From Metellina segmentata (lineage: Eukaryota > Arthropoda > Arachnida > Araneae > Tetragnathidae): 64,000 nucleotides of DNA. The translations under genes were made by a program, and so were the position numbers. The DNA lies in the NCBI GenBank assembly GCA_947359465.1, contig OX375881.1:121469967-121533966 (forward strand), read 5' to 3'. The notes beneath the pieces are model-generated. The model saw only the letters and a program-made list of their open reading frames with translations. It was not told the DNA's origin and did no database searches. Position 1 is the first letter of the stretch. Every line of letters starts with the position of its first letter. Of this stretch, positions 54,803 to 64,000 are shown one piece after another.

Positions 54803-55150
54803 CAGTGATTCTCAATCTGTGGTTCGCGTACCCCTGGGGTACGTGGTGGGATGGTTAGGGGTACGGGAAAATAATATTGATGATGTCGGAAAACATGATT
54901 TCGAAAAAAGAAATATTGACTTCTGGGCAGTAGAGAAGGAAGAGTACCAAAAAAGAACTCAGTCATAAAGTAATAAAATATTTATTACCCTTCACTAACG
55001 CAGAGGTTGTCGAAAAACATTCTCATCTTATGCATACATTAAGAATATATATCGCAATAAGCTTGACAGAGCTGCTGATTTGAGGCTATATCTATCTTCA
55101 GTTGAACCAAAGTTTAAAGAACTCGGATCCATGAAACACTCTCATTAAAA
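54803..55150 (+). pseudogene. hAT element remnant with 5' end and C-terminal coding piece
   Basis: CAGTGATTCTCAATCTGTGG at 54803 is a typical hAT terminus. About 200 bp later a frame reads YIKNIYRNKLDRAADLRLYL and SSVEPKFKEL (55030-55130), the conserved end of hAT transposases. Everything between is deleted. The 3' terminus was not found. Confidence 0.65.
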
Positions 55151-55339
55151 TTTGATGAATAGCTTTGATCATAAGTTAATATTAATAAAAATTAATTTAA
55201 TGCTTATAGCTTTGATCTTTAATACTATAAAAAAATGAGGCGGTACTTAAAAATGCCATTCCCCCTCATAAATAATTAAAATGATATAATTTTATGTAGA
55301 TATTTTAAGCTTTTCTAACATACTAACAAATCTAACAAA

Positions 55340-55880
55340 TCACTCCTCCCTTAGACCCATGCTGCTGCTTAAAATGATACCATAGATATTCAACATGGTT
55401 AGGGTGCACACTTGTGGATGTACAAAAACCAAGGCTATGGTTTATAATTTCGTGAGGTCAACCAAAGCTTCGTACGGTAGTTGGCTACAAAAGTTATCCA
55501 TCTGTAATAATTATTGAACGTGGTTTCACGGTGTGTCTCGAACAGGTTTCTAATTGTCTTACTGGTCCTAATATATACCTATTTGAGCACAAACTCACGA
55601 AACCTATTTTCTACAATACCACCCACAATCCACTGAGTTCCTGACTGGATCTCTGGGACTGTTTCGTAATAATCATGCCGTTGTAAATTGCAGTTTCATC
55701 CAACTGGAACCTGACACCTTCACAGCCACCTTGTACATCCACGGATTCAGCATTACCAATGACTTTCATAGCAAAATCCTTAAACATATAAGTAGGTTCT
55801 GAAATCTTACAAAGATTAACCTCCATGTAATTGGTGGTATTGTATATCCAGCAATAATCGCAAACATATGTTCATTCAAA
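55340..55880 (-). pseudogene. Merlin/ISXO2-like transposase remnant
   Basis: The first part is open (55826-55611): EVNLCKISEPTYMFKDFAMK, then GGCEGVRFQLDETAIYNGM, where LDE carries the first catalytic Asp. GLWVV corresponds to the family's QWVFGG. After frame changes KPRSIIITDG gives the second Asp (about 55500). INHSLGFCTSTSVHPNHVEY followed by LW (about 55450-55395) gives the N-H-S and H-x-N-x-x-E motifs with the catalytic Glu. Several stops are present. Terminal repeats were not identified. Confidence 0.75.
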
Positions 55881-57279
55881 AAAATATTGAATTTTTCCAA
55901 TTTGGATATTTTTAATTCTTTATAGATACTGACTTCTTACATTTTTTTTATTTTTGCATCTGAAAATATAGCCATCCGTGCTTGTGTATGAATTTTGCAA
56001 ACTGATTTCACGTTTTTGAAAAGCTACAAATCTACTCTCTAACAGAAATATCATGTTTCATTAGAAATGAAACTGCACTATCACTGCTGATATAGATTTA
56101 GGTGCATAGATTGAGCTTTTTTTATTCTTCGATCACCAAATACTTTGTAGGGAATAAAAAATAATTATAAGTTTTTCTTTATACCTTTACTTAAAAATTC
56201 CACAACTCCTTGTATTTAAAAATTTTTAAAGAAGAAAATGTATTGAAAACGAAGGGGAATGGAAATGTTTAATAGCGCAATAATATATTGAAATAAAATG
56301 TAAAATTGAAAATAAAAAGATCAAAGCTGTATTTAATGACATTCGATTAATTTTTCCCCTTGATTATTTAACTAACCTATTGTTATATATTACTCGAGGT
56401 GGTTGTTCGAAAGACCCCTGGCTAGGAAATTGGAGGGGATTATTGCACAGGGACGCATCTGGCAGTGGAATGAAGAGGGGGGACGATGGTAAATGAAAAG
56501 TCCAATCAAGGTGTACGAGAGAGAAAAAGGTTGGATACCGCTGCCGTAGAAGGTCTTTGAATTTACTGACTTGGTCTAGATGGTTTAATTCAAGTACAAC
56601 ACCAAACAGCAATGTGATACGTTACAGGTTCAATCACAGAATGCAAGAAACCCGAAATTAATCTGACAATCGCGACACATCTAGCAAGTCACGGCTTCCA
56701 CAATATATAGTTTAAACTACTCCACCCTACAGATTACATATCTTGCATTAATGTCCAAGTTTATAAGTATTAATGTTAAATGGAAAAGGATAAAGAACCC
56801 CAGAAATTATATTTAGTGATTGAAAAAATGTCGTTTATTGATATAGGCCTTCCTTTTTAGATTCGATGAATTCTTATACTTTTAAATGAATTACGCATTA
56901 ATTAATTGTGGAATTTCAAATTACGCTTCGGAATTGAATGCATCAAAATTCTTTACACACAATGCAAAAAATAAATATAAACTAAATCCTTCGGCATTCC
57001 TTTTGGGAGAAATGCGGGGTAATACCCGGGAAACTAAAAAAATTGGAATTATGTTTTAAAAATGTCAATAACAAAGACTGACCTTTTACTTTCAGCTTTT
57101 ATTTATTTATTAACGCTTAAAAAACATATTTTATCGAATTATTGCATCGATAAGATTTATAGGCTTTGAACTCCTCGGCTTTTCTCGACGCAACTATTAA
57201 ACACATCAGATCTCTGTGTGTGTTAGTATGCTGATATAAAAAAAAATATTTTGAAATTTCTTTGTAGTTTACGGCTTAC
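55881..57279. other. No gene; possible hAT terminus near 56.5 kb
   Basis: On the minus strand CAGCGGTATCCAACC (about 56546-56532) resembles a hAT end, followed by an 82-codon frame without a domain (56364-56612). No second end was seen. The rest is AT-rich. Confidence 0.35.
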
Positions 57280-58307
57280 TTACAATAATAAAATTTGTCA
57301 CACAGATAGTGCGAATTTTTTTGCTATTTTGTAGTGTCCAGCCCAAATTTTAAAATTTAATCTAAAACATTGTAAAACGAATTTAATGAAATATTTAATT
57401 ACTATTGTTTCCTCCGAATGGCAACAGTCTTCAATTAGTCTTATTTACTCTGATGAATTTACTCAATCGGTAGTTACTTTGCTCCCGGCCACTGGATATC
57501 CTTTTCCGCGAATAAAAGGGTAATTTTGAACCACGGTCAGAAGACGAGATCACACCTGAGCTGGAACCTCACTCTCAAAGGGATTGTGACGTCATTCCGA
57601 TTGGATCTCTTCAGATTTCGATTTTGTAGTCCAGTCCGAATTTTAAAATATAGCCCGTTGTGTTGCTCTAGTACGACGCTAACTAAAAAATTACCGTTAC
57701 CGAATTTAAAATTTAAAGTAGTACATTTTAAAATTAATTGATTGAAATTTTTAATTATTATTGTTTTCCTCCAAATGGCAATGTTCTTCAATTGGTTCAG
57801 TATGTACTAAATCCGTTTTTTCTGTATGTGTGAAGCTGGCGGATTGCTGGATATCCTTTATAAAAATGTATTGCTTTTTTTAAAAGCACATTAACTTTTA
57901 GTTTGTTTGTATAATCTATTTTATAAGTAACTTTCAACTGTGTTTCCTCCATTTTTGGAAAAGCATCACGGTTGTGCAATATGTTGTTTGTCATTATTTC
58001 TCTTTTGTGTGCAATAGTTTGGAAAATCATTTGTAAAGCACATTAACTTTTAGTTTGGATTTTTTGGATATCTTTTTCAAAGTTAAGCGATAGTTAATTT
58101 TGATCTTTTATGCAATTTTTGGTTTGTTACACTTATGAAATCTTTTGTTATTTTCTGTATAGTAGGTAGGTACTTCGGTTTAAAAGTGTTCTTCGGTAAC
58201 GTGGTGTTGGTTTGCGAAGCGAACCAAATGGGAATGTGTAGCAAAAACTGGTTTTTGGTTCACGTAGTATAGCACGGGCAACGCCGTGCTAGCCAAGCAG
58301 TGGCTAG
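57280..58307 (+). mobile_element. Helitron, 3' end intact, 5' end degraded
   Basis: ATAAAATTTGTCACACAGAT corresponds to the AAATTTGGCACACAGG motif of the Helitron at 47.7 kb. The 3' end has a perfect hairpin (GCACGGGCAACGCCGTGC) and stops CAGTGGCTAG at 58307 before T. A segment with TTGTTTCCTCCGAATGGCAA near 57405 is repeated near 57765, so a part is duplicated in tandem with SINE-S pieces between. Confidence 0.78.
57521..57696. repeat. Two SINE-S scraps inside the Helitron
   Basis: 57521-57580 is a minus-strand body piece (AATTTTGAACCACGGTCAGA); 57646-57696 is a plus-strand tail (AGCCCGTTGTGTTGCTCTAG, then AATTACCGTTACC). Confidence 0.65.
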
Positions 58308-58323
58308 TATATGTACATATGTA

Positions 58324-59713
58324 CACTCATTGCCATAACAATTTGCGCACCAAGAAATAATTGTGGGATCGTAACGAAACTTGGCATGAAGGTACATGTC
58401 GGACAGATATGCAAATGATTATAAATGCAGCGTGATTGCGCATAGCGTAGTGCCACTTGAGGGCGTTGAACTTCGTTCTCCTTGAAGTATAAGACAGGTA
58501 AGCAGAGCTTTTTTTATTGTACTTTATCTTTTGCAAAGGAAACGTTGAGGTAGACATGCCGTTACGCCGCTATCGAAGACGATATGAGCAGCTGTCAGAG
58601 TTCGAGAGGGGAAGAATCATCGGGATGATGGAAGCTGGGTGGTCAGCTCGGCCAGTAGCTCGTTAAGTAGGCTGTTCTGATTTTACTGTGAGTAGGGGTT
58701 GGGACCAGTGGACAGAAGAGACGTCATTTACACGGCGACCAGGCTCAGGACGCCCTGGACAGACCAGTCGTCGAGAAGATCGTCACATCATACGAAACGC
58801 ACGCGTAAAGCCAACTGCCTCATTGGCCGCTATCTAGACACAAGCAGAACCTTCACCACGGGCCACTGTGTGTTCCCGAACCATCGCAAGGCGCCTGGAT
58901 GAAGGGCATCTGGTATCGCGGCGCCCATTACGTGTGCTATCAATAATACCCACCCACCGACGCCTCCGTTTGGAGTGGTGTCGTCCACGACGGGGTTGGA
59001 CTGAAACGGAATTGAACCAGGTCGTCTTAGCAACGAATCTAGATTCAATTTTAGCAGTGATGACAATCGTTTTCGTGTGTGGTGGCACCAGTGGTGAACG
59101 CCTAAATCCTGCTTTCGCTTAACAGCGACACACCGCTCCCTCAGCTCGTGTGATGGTATGGGGTGCCATTGCTTACGATACATTTCACAATGACAGCCCA
59201 GCGGTACGTCCATGACATCCTTCAGCCACATGTGATGCCACTCATGGCAGGGCTCCCAGGAGCCATTTTTCAACAAGACAATGCTCGGCCACACACAGCA
59301 AGGATGTCACAAGACTGCTTCCGCCACACTACCACCCTTCCCTGGCCTCCTCGATCCCCAGATTTGTCACCAATCGAGCATATCTGAGATCATTTGGGAC
59401 GGCAAGTTGGACACCCAACGAGTTGGGTCGAACTAGAGGCGCGTTTACAGCAACTGTGGAAGGAGATGTTTTAGGACATCATACGGAACTTATGTGCCTC
59501 AATGTCCGCTCGTATCGTATCATGCATTCGCGCTAGAGGGGGTCCAACAGAGTAATAAAACTTCCGTTTATTTATACTTTTTTTCTGCAATAAATGATCC
59601 TTTTCTTTGATTTTCTAAGCACATACTTATATCAAAGTATTACTTACATGTGTAATATTTCGTTTCATTTTGACGACTTTTTCATGGTGCGCAAATTTTA
59701 AAGGCGATGAGAG
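58324..59713 (+). mobile_element. Tc1-like transposon, copy B
   Basis: TA at 58322-58323 precedes CACTCATTGCCATAACAATT. The right end is GGCGATGAGAG before TA (59714-59715), somewhat decayed. Same family as copy A at 27508-28939 and without the SINE. Confidence 0.92.
58556..59555 (+). pseudogene. Tc1-like transposase (copy B), several lesions
   Basis: The ATG at 58556 gives MPLRRYRRRYEQLSEFERGR and GWSARPVAR, then a stop. RRPGSGRPGQTSRREDRHII lies between the two helix-turn-helix parts. A frame 58868-59122 continues through RRLRLEWCRPRRGW, but the expected Asp of the first catalytic motif is changed (VVLATNLDS). After a deletion FQQDNARPHTARMSQDCFR and PPRSPDLSPIEHI keep the second D and the E, followed by stops. 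The normal end RARGGPT is reached at 59553-59555. Confidence 0.88.
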
Positions 59714-59749
59714 TATATATGTATATGTGTATATATGTGTATATATATA

Positions 59750-59790
<41 letters not shown>
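59714..59790. repeat. (TA)n / (TG)n microsatellite
   Basis: TATATGTGTATATATG-type repeat joining the Tc1 copy B and the truncated mariner. Confidence 0.9.
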
Positions 59791-59793
<3 letters not shown>

Positions 59794-59795
<2 letters not shown>

Positions 59796-60410
59796 AAGGG
59801 CGTTCCATAGAAACTGAGAGTAAAATCATAAAAAACCAAGAAATATATTTACAGAAAAAAATACATCATTCTTTTTCAAAACACATTCCCTCAAATGATA
59901 TGTCACGGTGCCTTTTTCTGGAAGTTGCTTCATAGAACCCTGCACCGATGAAATAACTTCAGAATCTGAATTAAATTTTTTACCACGGAGCTTCTCTTTC
60001 AACGTCGCAAACAACCAGAAATCGCTTGGCGCGAGATCTCGTCTGTAAGTGGGATGTGGTATGATTTTAATATTGTATTTACTTAGATATTGCTGAAGAG
60101 AAGTAGCGATATGTGGGCGAGCATTAACGTGATGCAATGTCCAGTTCATGTCGCTTTCTCGATATGTGCTGTCGCAAAATTTTCAAAACTGAAATTTAAT
60201 ATTCATCATTCAAAATAGTTTTTGGAGGCACATCATGCTGATAGATTACACTTTATGATCAAAGAAAATAATCATCTTGACCTTTCCTGCAGATTTGGTT
60301 TGTCGGAGTTTTTTAGGAGGCGGAGAAATTATGTGTTTCCATACACTTGCTGCAGACTTGATAAGGGGATCAAAATGATGCTCCCAAATGCCACCAATTA
60401 CACAATCCAA
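59794..60410 (-). mobile_element. mariner transposon, truncated at its 5' side
   Basis: The end CAAAGGGCGTTCCATAGAAA matches the mariner at 36234-37563. Homology stops near 60410, so only the C-terminal half of the gene and one end remain. Confidence 0.9.
59826..60408 (-). pseudogene. mariner transposase C-terminal half
   Basis: The frame 60149-59826 reads NWTLHHVNARPHIATSLQQY and YRRDLAPSDFWLFATLKEKL. The second catalytic Asp of the HDN motif is changed to Val; the third (APSDFW) is kept, and the spacing is that of DD34D. Upstream, in other frames, HHFDP-like and SAGKVKMIIFFDHK-type sequence continues to about 60408. The C-terminus is normal. Confidence 0.88.
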
Positions 60411-60864
60411 CTAAATACTAACACCATACTATCGTTGCAACGAGTCCATAAAAAGCAGAAAAATAAAAATAAAAATAATAATAAAATCCACAGCCCTTAT
60501 TCAAAAAGATATTCATAAACAGTAAAATAAAGCTCTGTTTTGGTATTTGTTTTGTTTTTCTTGCTTTTGGTGGTGTTTGGGGGGGTGTATGTGCAATTTT
60601 TTCATCCTAATGCTGTCATATGTAGAAAACACCATTTTATGCTGTCTGGGTCAGGATCCTCCATGATGACGCCCTGATCCACCAACATTTCTTCATTTTT
60701 CATCCTTTTTTTTATACTTTTAGTGTAATTCTTTTTGGAAATTCCTGTGTTCTTGAAATTATATTGTTTACCATGCTGTGTCTGCAGCTTCAGCGCGCTT
60801 GCATGGATACTTTCGAGTTTCGGTTTAAGGTTAGTGCACCCGTCTGTTTTATTTTTATTTTTTG
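60411..60864. other. No gene recognised
   Basis: Includes an A-rich (AAAATAAAAATAAT) tract at 60460-60482 and G/T-rich stretches near 60570. No homology recognised. Confidence 0.4.

Positions 60865-60938
<74 letters not shown>
60865..60938. repeat. (TA)n microsatellite, about 37 repeats
   Basis: The longest TA run of the window, one interruption (CA) near the start. Confidence 0.95.
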
Positions 60939-60939
<1 letters not shown>

Positions 60940-61124
60940 TTCAAATAAGCAAATTAACGAAAGGGCAAAATAAAAACCAGGGGTATTCAACTAGAAAACG
61001 AAAGTTAAAACTAACTAATCAGTCTGCGCTGAGAGCTGCAGAGTGATTATAGATAGCGCTGCACAACACGTAAACGATTATTAAAGAATACAGTTATTCA
61101 AAATGGCGGATCCCGTGAAGAAAG

Positions 61125-61512
61125 CTTAATGTGTCGAGTGGATGGCCCCTTAGTATGGCCGCCACGGTCTCCTGACATTACTCCACTCGATTATTATTTT
61201 TTTATTGGGGAGGGGGTATATAAAAAATGTTGTATACCGAACAATAGTTAATAGTGTCGTGGAATTGAAACAAAAAAGATCCAAACAGCTGTAGCTACTG
61301 TTGATCTTAGCATGCTGAAACGTTCGTGGATTGAATTAGAATGCCGTCTTAGAATATTCTTCGTGCTACGAAAGAATCTCTTGTGTAAATTTTCTAAGGT
61401 AGTAGAAAAAAACTTTTTGATTTATTCCATCGATTTTTGTAATTAGTTTTGCTGTAAGCTTATTCTTTTTTTAATAAACTTTTTAAGTTGTACTGATCTT
61501 TTTGGGACACCC
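61125..61512 (+). pseudogene. 3' part of a DD41D-like Tc1/mariner element
   Basis: GPLVWPPRSPDITPLDYYFF (about 61144-61203) is the last catalytic motif of DD41D-type transposases; the Asp codon is 61189-61191. Downstream frames keep VELKQ and ATVDLSMLKRSWIELECRLR, typical of the C-terminus. The terminus is GGGACACCC at 61512 before TA. A different family from the intact element at 22-23.7 kb. The 5' part is missing. Confidence 0.7.
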
Positions 61513-62054
61513 TATATATTAATGTCTACTAATAGGTATAAAAATATTACATCTATCATTAGTTATAAATTGTCAATACTTTAAAATTAGAGTAGATTTG
61601 AATATTTTAAAATTCGAATTTTGTTTCTATAGATTTTCAAATCATGGATTTGTTTAATTCTGTAAAATTGTATAACTTATTCAAAAAATTTTGGGTTTGG
61701 TTGAGTTTTTGTGATTTTTTAAATAATACATAAATACGCATCTTACAAAAAGGAAAACATGATCATAAAATAAAAATAACTTTATCATTGAAAACTCCTG
61801 GAAAAGTTATAATTCCTATGGAATTAATCAGGAAAAAAACGTTCTAAAAGTTTCTTCTTAAAAAATTTATACAAATGATCATTTTAAGGATATGTTCACC
61901 AAACTGTTGTAATAAATCACACTAATCATTTTCTCTGAACAGAACTAAATACCTATTCAGAAAAAAAAATTAATTTAAAGAATTAAATTTACTTGCTGTC
62001 AAAGCTTAAAGTTATGAAATGTGTCTTGTTCCCACCTTTTGAGAATTTCTCATA
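61513..62054. other. No gene recognised
   Basis: AT-rich unique spacer. Confidence 0.45.
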
Positions 62055-62330
62055 TATGTAAACTGACGAGCCAAAACATTATGACCATCCCCACATTTTT
62101 CAATGAACTCGTTTGGATGACGTGGAGGGCACTTGATTTAGTGAGAATGGTATTTGACTGCTGGTGGAGAAGGTACGTAATTATTCTTGCACTTTCTTTT
62201 GCGAGTGATGTTAAAGGCTGCTGATCGAAGCTAATTTGATAGAGGGTACTGCACGACTGGTAGGATGTTCGCGATCTGACGTTGTTAGTATTCATGCAAA
62301 GTGGTTAAATGACAGTGACACAACGAAGTC
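62055..62330 (+). mobile_element. Tc1 element, 5' fragment with transposase start
   Basis: AACTGACGAGCCAAAACATT followed by ATGACCA is a common Tc1-type terminus. About 180 bp on, GTARLVGCSRSDVVSIHAKW and LND (62243-62315) form the first helix-turn-helix of the transposase; a few more residues follow before homology is lost. Confidence 0.7.
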
Positions 62331-63664
62331 ATTTCTCAACCATGTCCGTCGAACTTCTCCCAACGGCATCCACCATTTACAGGTTGCAGCAATCCTTTTT
62401 GTCTTTTACCTTCACCAAGAGTTATCATGTTTAACGGGAAGCCTACGGTTGTTGCATGGTGGCCCTCTTTCTTATATTAATTATAAGGAACGGGAATCAA
62501 CCACCAACATCCATGGCACTTTATGCATAATGTACTAATCATTCCTATTCCAAATTAACCACTATTCTAAATTTTAAATTGAATTCCATCCCAACAATTA
62601 TTATTATTTTATTTTAATTTATTATTAATTAATTTAATAATAAATTAATTATTTATTTAATTTTCAATATTATTACACGTAATAAGAAAAGGAAAATGAA
62701 ATTTAAAATCCTTATTTAAATCACTGACTTTTTAATAAAAATCCCTTAATTTTAAATCTGCATACCTTGTAATAATCTAAAAATCGAAAGAAATGGTCTT
62801 TTTTAATAGAATCAGATGCATGCAATTTATGGACTTTTATATAATGTATTCTCAAAAACTACAGATTATACCTAATTCTGCATAAAAAATTAACTACTGA
62901 TCGCAGAACGAACAATCTCACTGCCTCTACTAAAATTACGCTTCACAAATATAACTAAACGCAATAGCGTAAAACAATTCAAAATCAAAGCTGAAACAAA
63001 TTTTTCTTGCAACTCTCCAACGCATCAAAAATACCAATTCAAAATTGAAGGATATTGAATTTACTTTTCATTTACACATCCAATATTTCAAAAGAATACA
63101 CCTTAAGACAAACTAAATTTTCCTAATTAAATTATTCCGCTTTCAATAGAAAGTCCTTTCAAATCCATCAGCTCCTCAAGCATAAACAAAACATTCAACA
63201 TCAGAAAAGGGATTTTTTCAAACCAGCACAAAATTTTCACTACCACCGGCAGAACAAAAAAGCATGCGCCATCTAGCGGCAATTCGTCTAAGTTTTAACA
63301 GGATTCTTACTTTGTCCATCCGCTTGTTTCTGTGATTTCCTATTCTAAGTGTATAGTTCACAGTGAATTCGCCAGAGGGATAAGAATTTAAAGAAAGACT
63401 ATTGGACAGTGAATCTAGCAAGAAATTTCATTGGTAGAAGTCGGGAGTTAAATGTGTGAAGAGGTAATTACGAAGAGGTAATTTTATCATACAAGCGATT
63501 TGAGAGGAAAGTGGTCGTGGGAGATCAGTCATACTGGGAGGTCCTGAGGTCAAAGGTGAAAGGAGATGGCAAGATATATGACCTATTGGACAAAAGACGA
63601 AAGGCTGAGAGGAAAATGGGGTGTTCGGGGATTGGTCTCTGGGGATAATTGTATTAGGGGGCTA
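62331..63664. other. No gene recognised
   Basis: Very AT-rich between 62540 and 63200 with a TTAATTAATTTAATAA-type palindromic stretch near 62620-62650. A 67-codon frame (63218-63421, minus) and an 80-codon frame (63566-63808, plus) lack domains. Confidence 0.4.
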
Positions 63665-64000
63665 TATATATTTTTTTTTTCTGTTTTTGCCTTTCTCTCT
63701 TCGTATATTTCTCTTTGTACAATCGTTATTTCTCTTTGTCCACGTCTTCATGTCTCTCTTCATATAATTTACTCTTTTTATAAATTATTTTATCTCTATC
63801 TTCATTAATATTTTTCTTCCTGTGTATCTTCCATTCTCTTTTTTATCTTTATATATTGCTCTATCTCTCTGTATAGTCTTTCTTTCCATCCACCAATATT
63901 TTCCTTTTTCTTGATATCTTTCTAAATCAATATATGTATATTTTTACTCCTTCATATGTATTCTCTGTATAACTTCTCTGTCTTCTGTCCTTTTTCTCTT
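63665..64000. repeat. Pyrimidine-rich tract
   Basis: Imperfect TCTCTTTNTAT-type repeats dominate the plus strand to the end of the window (for example TATTTCTCTTTGTACAATCG, TATCTCTCTGTATAGTC). A low-complexity region, no gene. Confidence 0.7.

Noticed and set aside
60735..61046. Frames rich in Ile-Tyr repeats around 59.7 and 60.9 kb
   Set aside because: They are translations of (TA)n microsatellites.
63665..64000. Polypyrimidine tract as a splice or regulatory region
   Set aside because: It extends for more than 300 bp with imperfect repeats and no adjoining exon; low-complexity sequence is the simpler reading.

Overview
This is a gene-poor, AT-rich stretch of animal genomic DNA, built almost entirely from transposable elements and simple repeats. 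The set of families points to an arthropod: Tc1/mariner elements with DD34E, DD34D, DD36E and DD41D spacings, piggyBac, Merlin/ISXO2, ZBED-type hAT, Helitrons, Ty3/gypsy and BEL/Pao remnants, and a tRNA-derived SINE. I lean towards an arachnid because of the gypsy gag type and the SINE, but the sequence does not prove it. I found no host protein-coding gene, no stand-alone tRNA or rRNA gene, and no bacterial, CRISPR or operon-like structure. The only long uninterrupted reading frame with a recognisable product is a DD41D transposase (358 aa, 22436-23512).

Layout. 0-8 kb: a hAT end, a 40-45 bp minisatellite, and many old copies of one SINE family (called SINE-S here) in both orientations. 8-11 kb: a decayed pogo-like tail, then an almost intact Tc1 element with one 4-bp frameshift. 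12.5-15.6 kb: a gypsy 5' LTR, gag and a scrap of pol on the minus strand. 17-19.2 kb: SINE-S copies, followed by a GC-richer unique block (19.23-19.81 kb). 19.8-23.7 kb: three DNA transposons separated by (TA)n tracts: a DD36E pseudogene, an inverted-repeat element without a gene, and the intact DD41D element. 23.7-27 kb: a gypsy gag remnant joined to a BEL/Pao gag-protease remnant. 27.5-31 kb: a Tc1 element carrying a SINE-S insertion with a clean 13-bp target duplication, a Helitron carrying a TIR element, and a Tc1 5' fragment. 32-35 kb: a piggyBac transposase pseudogene split by a Tc1. 35.6-43.4 kb: two copies of a TIR element, a mariner, tandem duplications, and a 3.6-kb foldback element with arms of about 970 bp that carries a TTAA-flanked MITE in one arm and a Helitron piece in the other. 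43.9-45.5 kb: an internally deleted piggyBac inside a small palindrome. 46-50.4 kb: a Tc1 fragment, hairpin-bearing tandem repeats, a Helitron and SINE-S copies. 51.5-55.9 kb: hAT and Merlin transposase remnants. 57-64 kb: a Helitron, another Tc1, a truncated mariner, a DD41D-like 3' end, a Tc1 5' fragment and a pyrimidine-rich tract.

The genes do not form a pathway. What links them is nesting and parasitism: autonomous elements have died through frameshifts and internal deletions; non-autonomous partners (SINE-S, MITEs, the foldback element) are numerous; and TA- and TTAA-targeting elements sit in or beside each other and beside (TA)n microsatellites. The nesting gives relative ages: piggyBac before Tc1 at 33-35 kb, Tc1 before SINE-S at 27.5 kb, Helitron before the TIR element at 29.4-30.1 kb, foldback before MITE and Helitron at 40-43 kb, and palindrome before piggyBac at 43.9-45.5 kb. 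I saw no convincing new defence or regulatory system. The best candidates for undescribed biology are the foldback element, the SINE family with two different tRNA-like heads on one body, and the hairpin-bearing tandem array at 47 kb.
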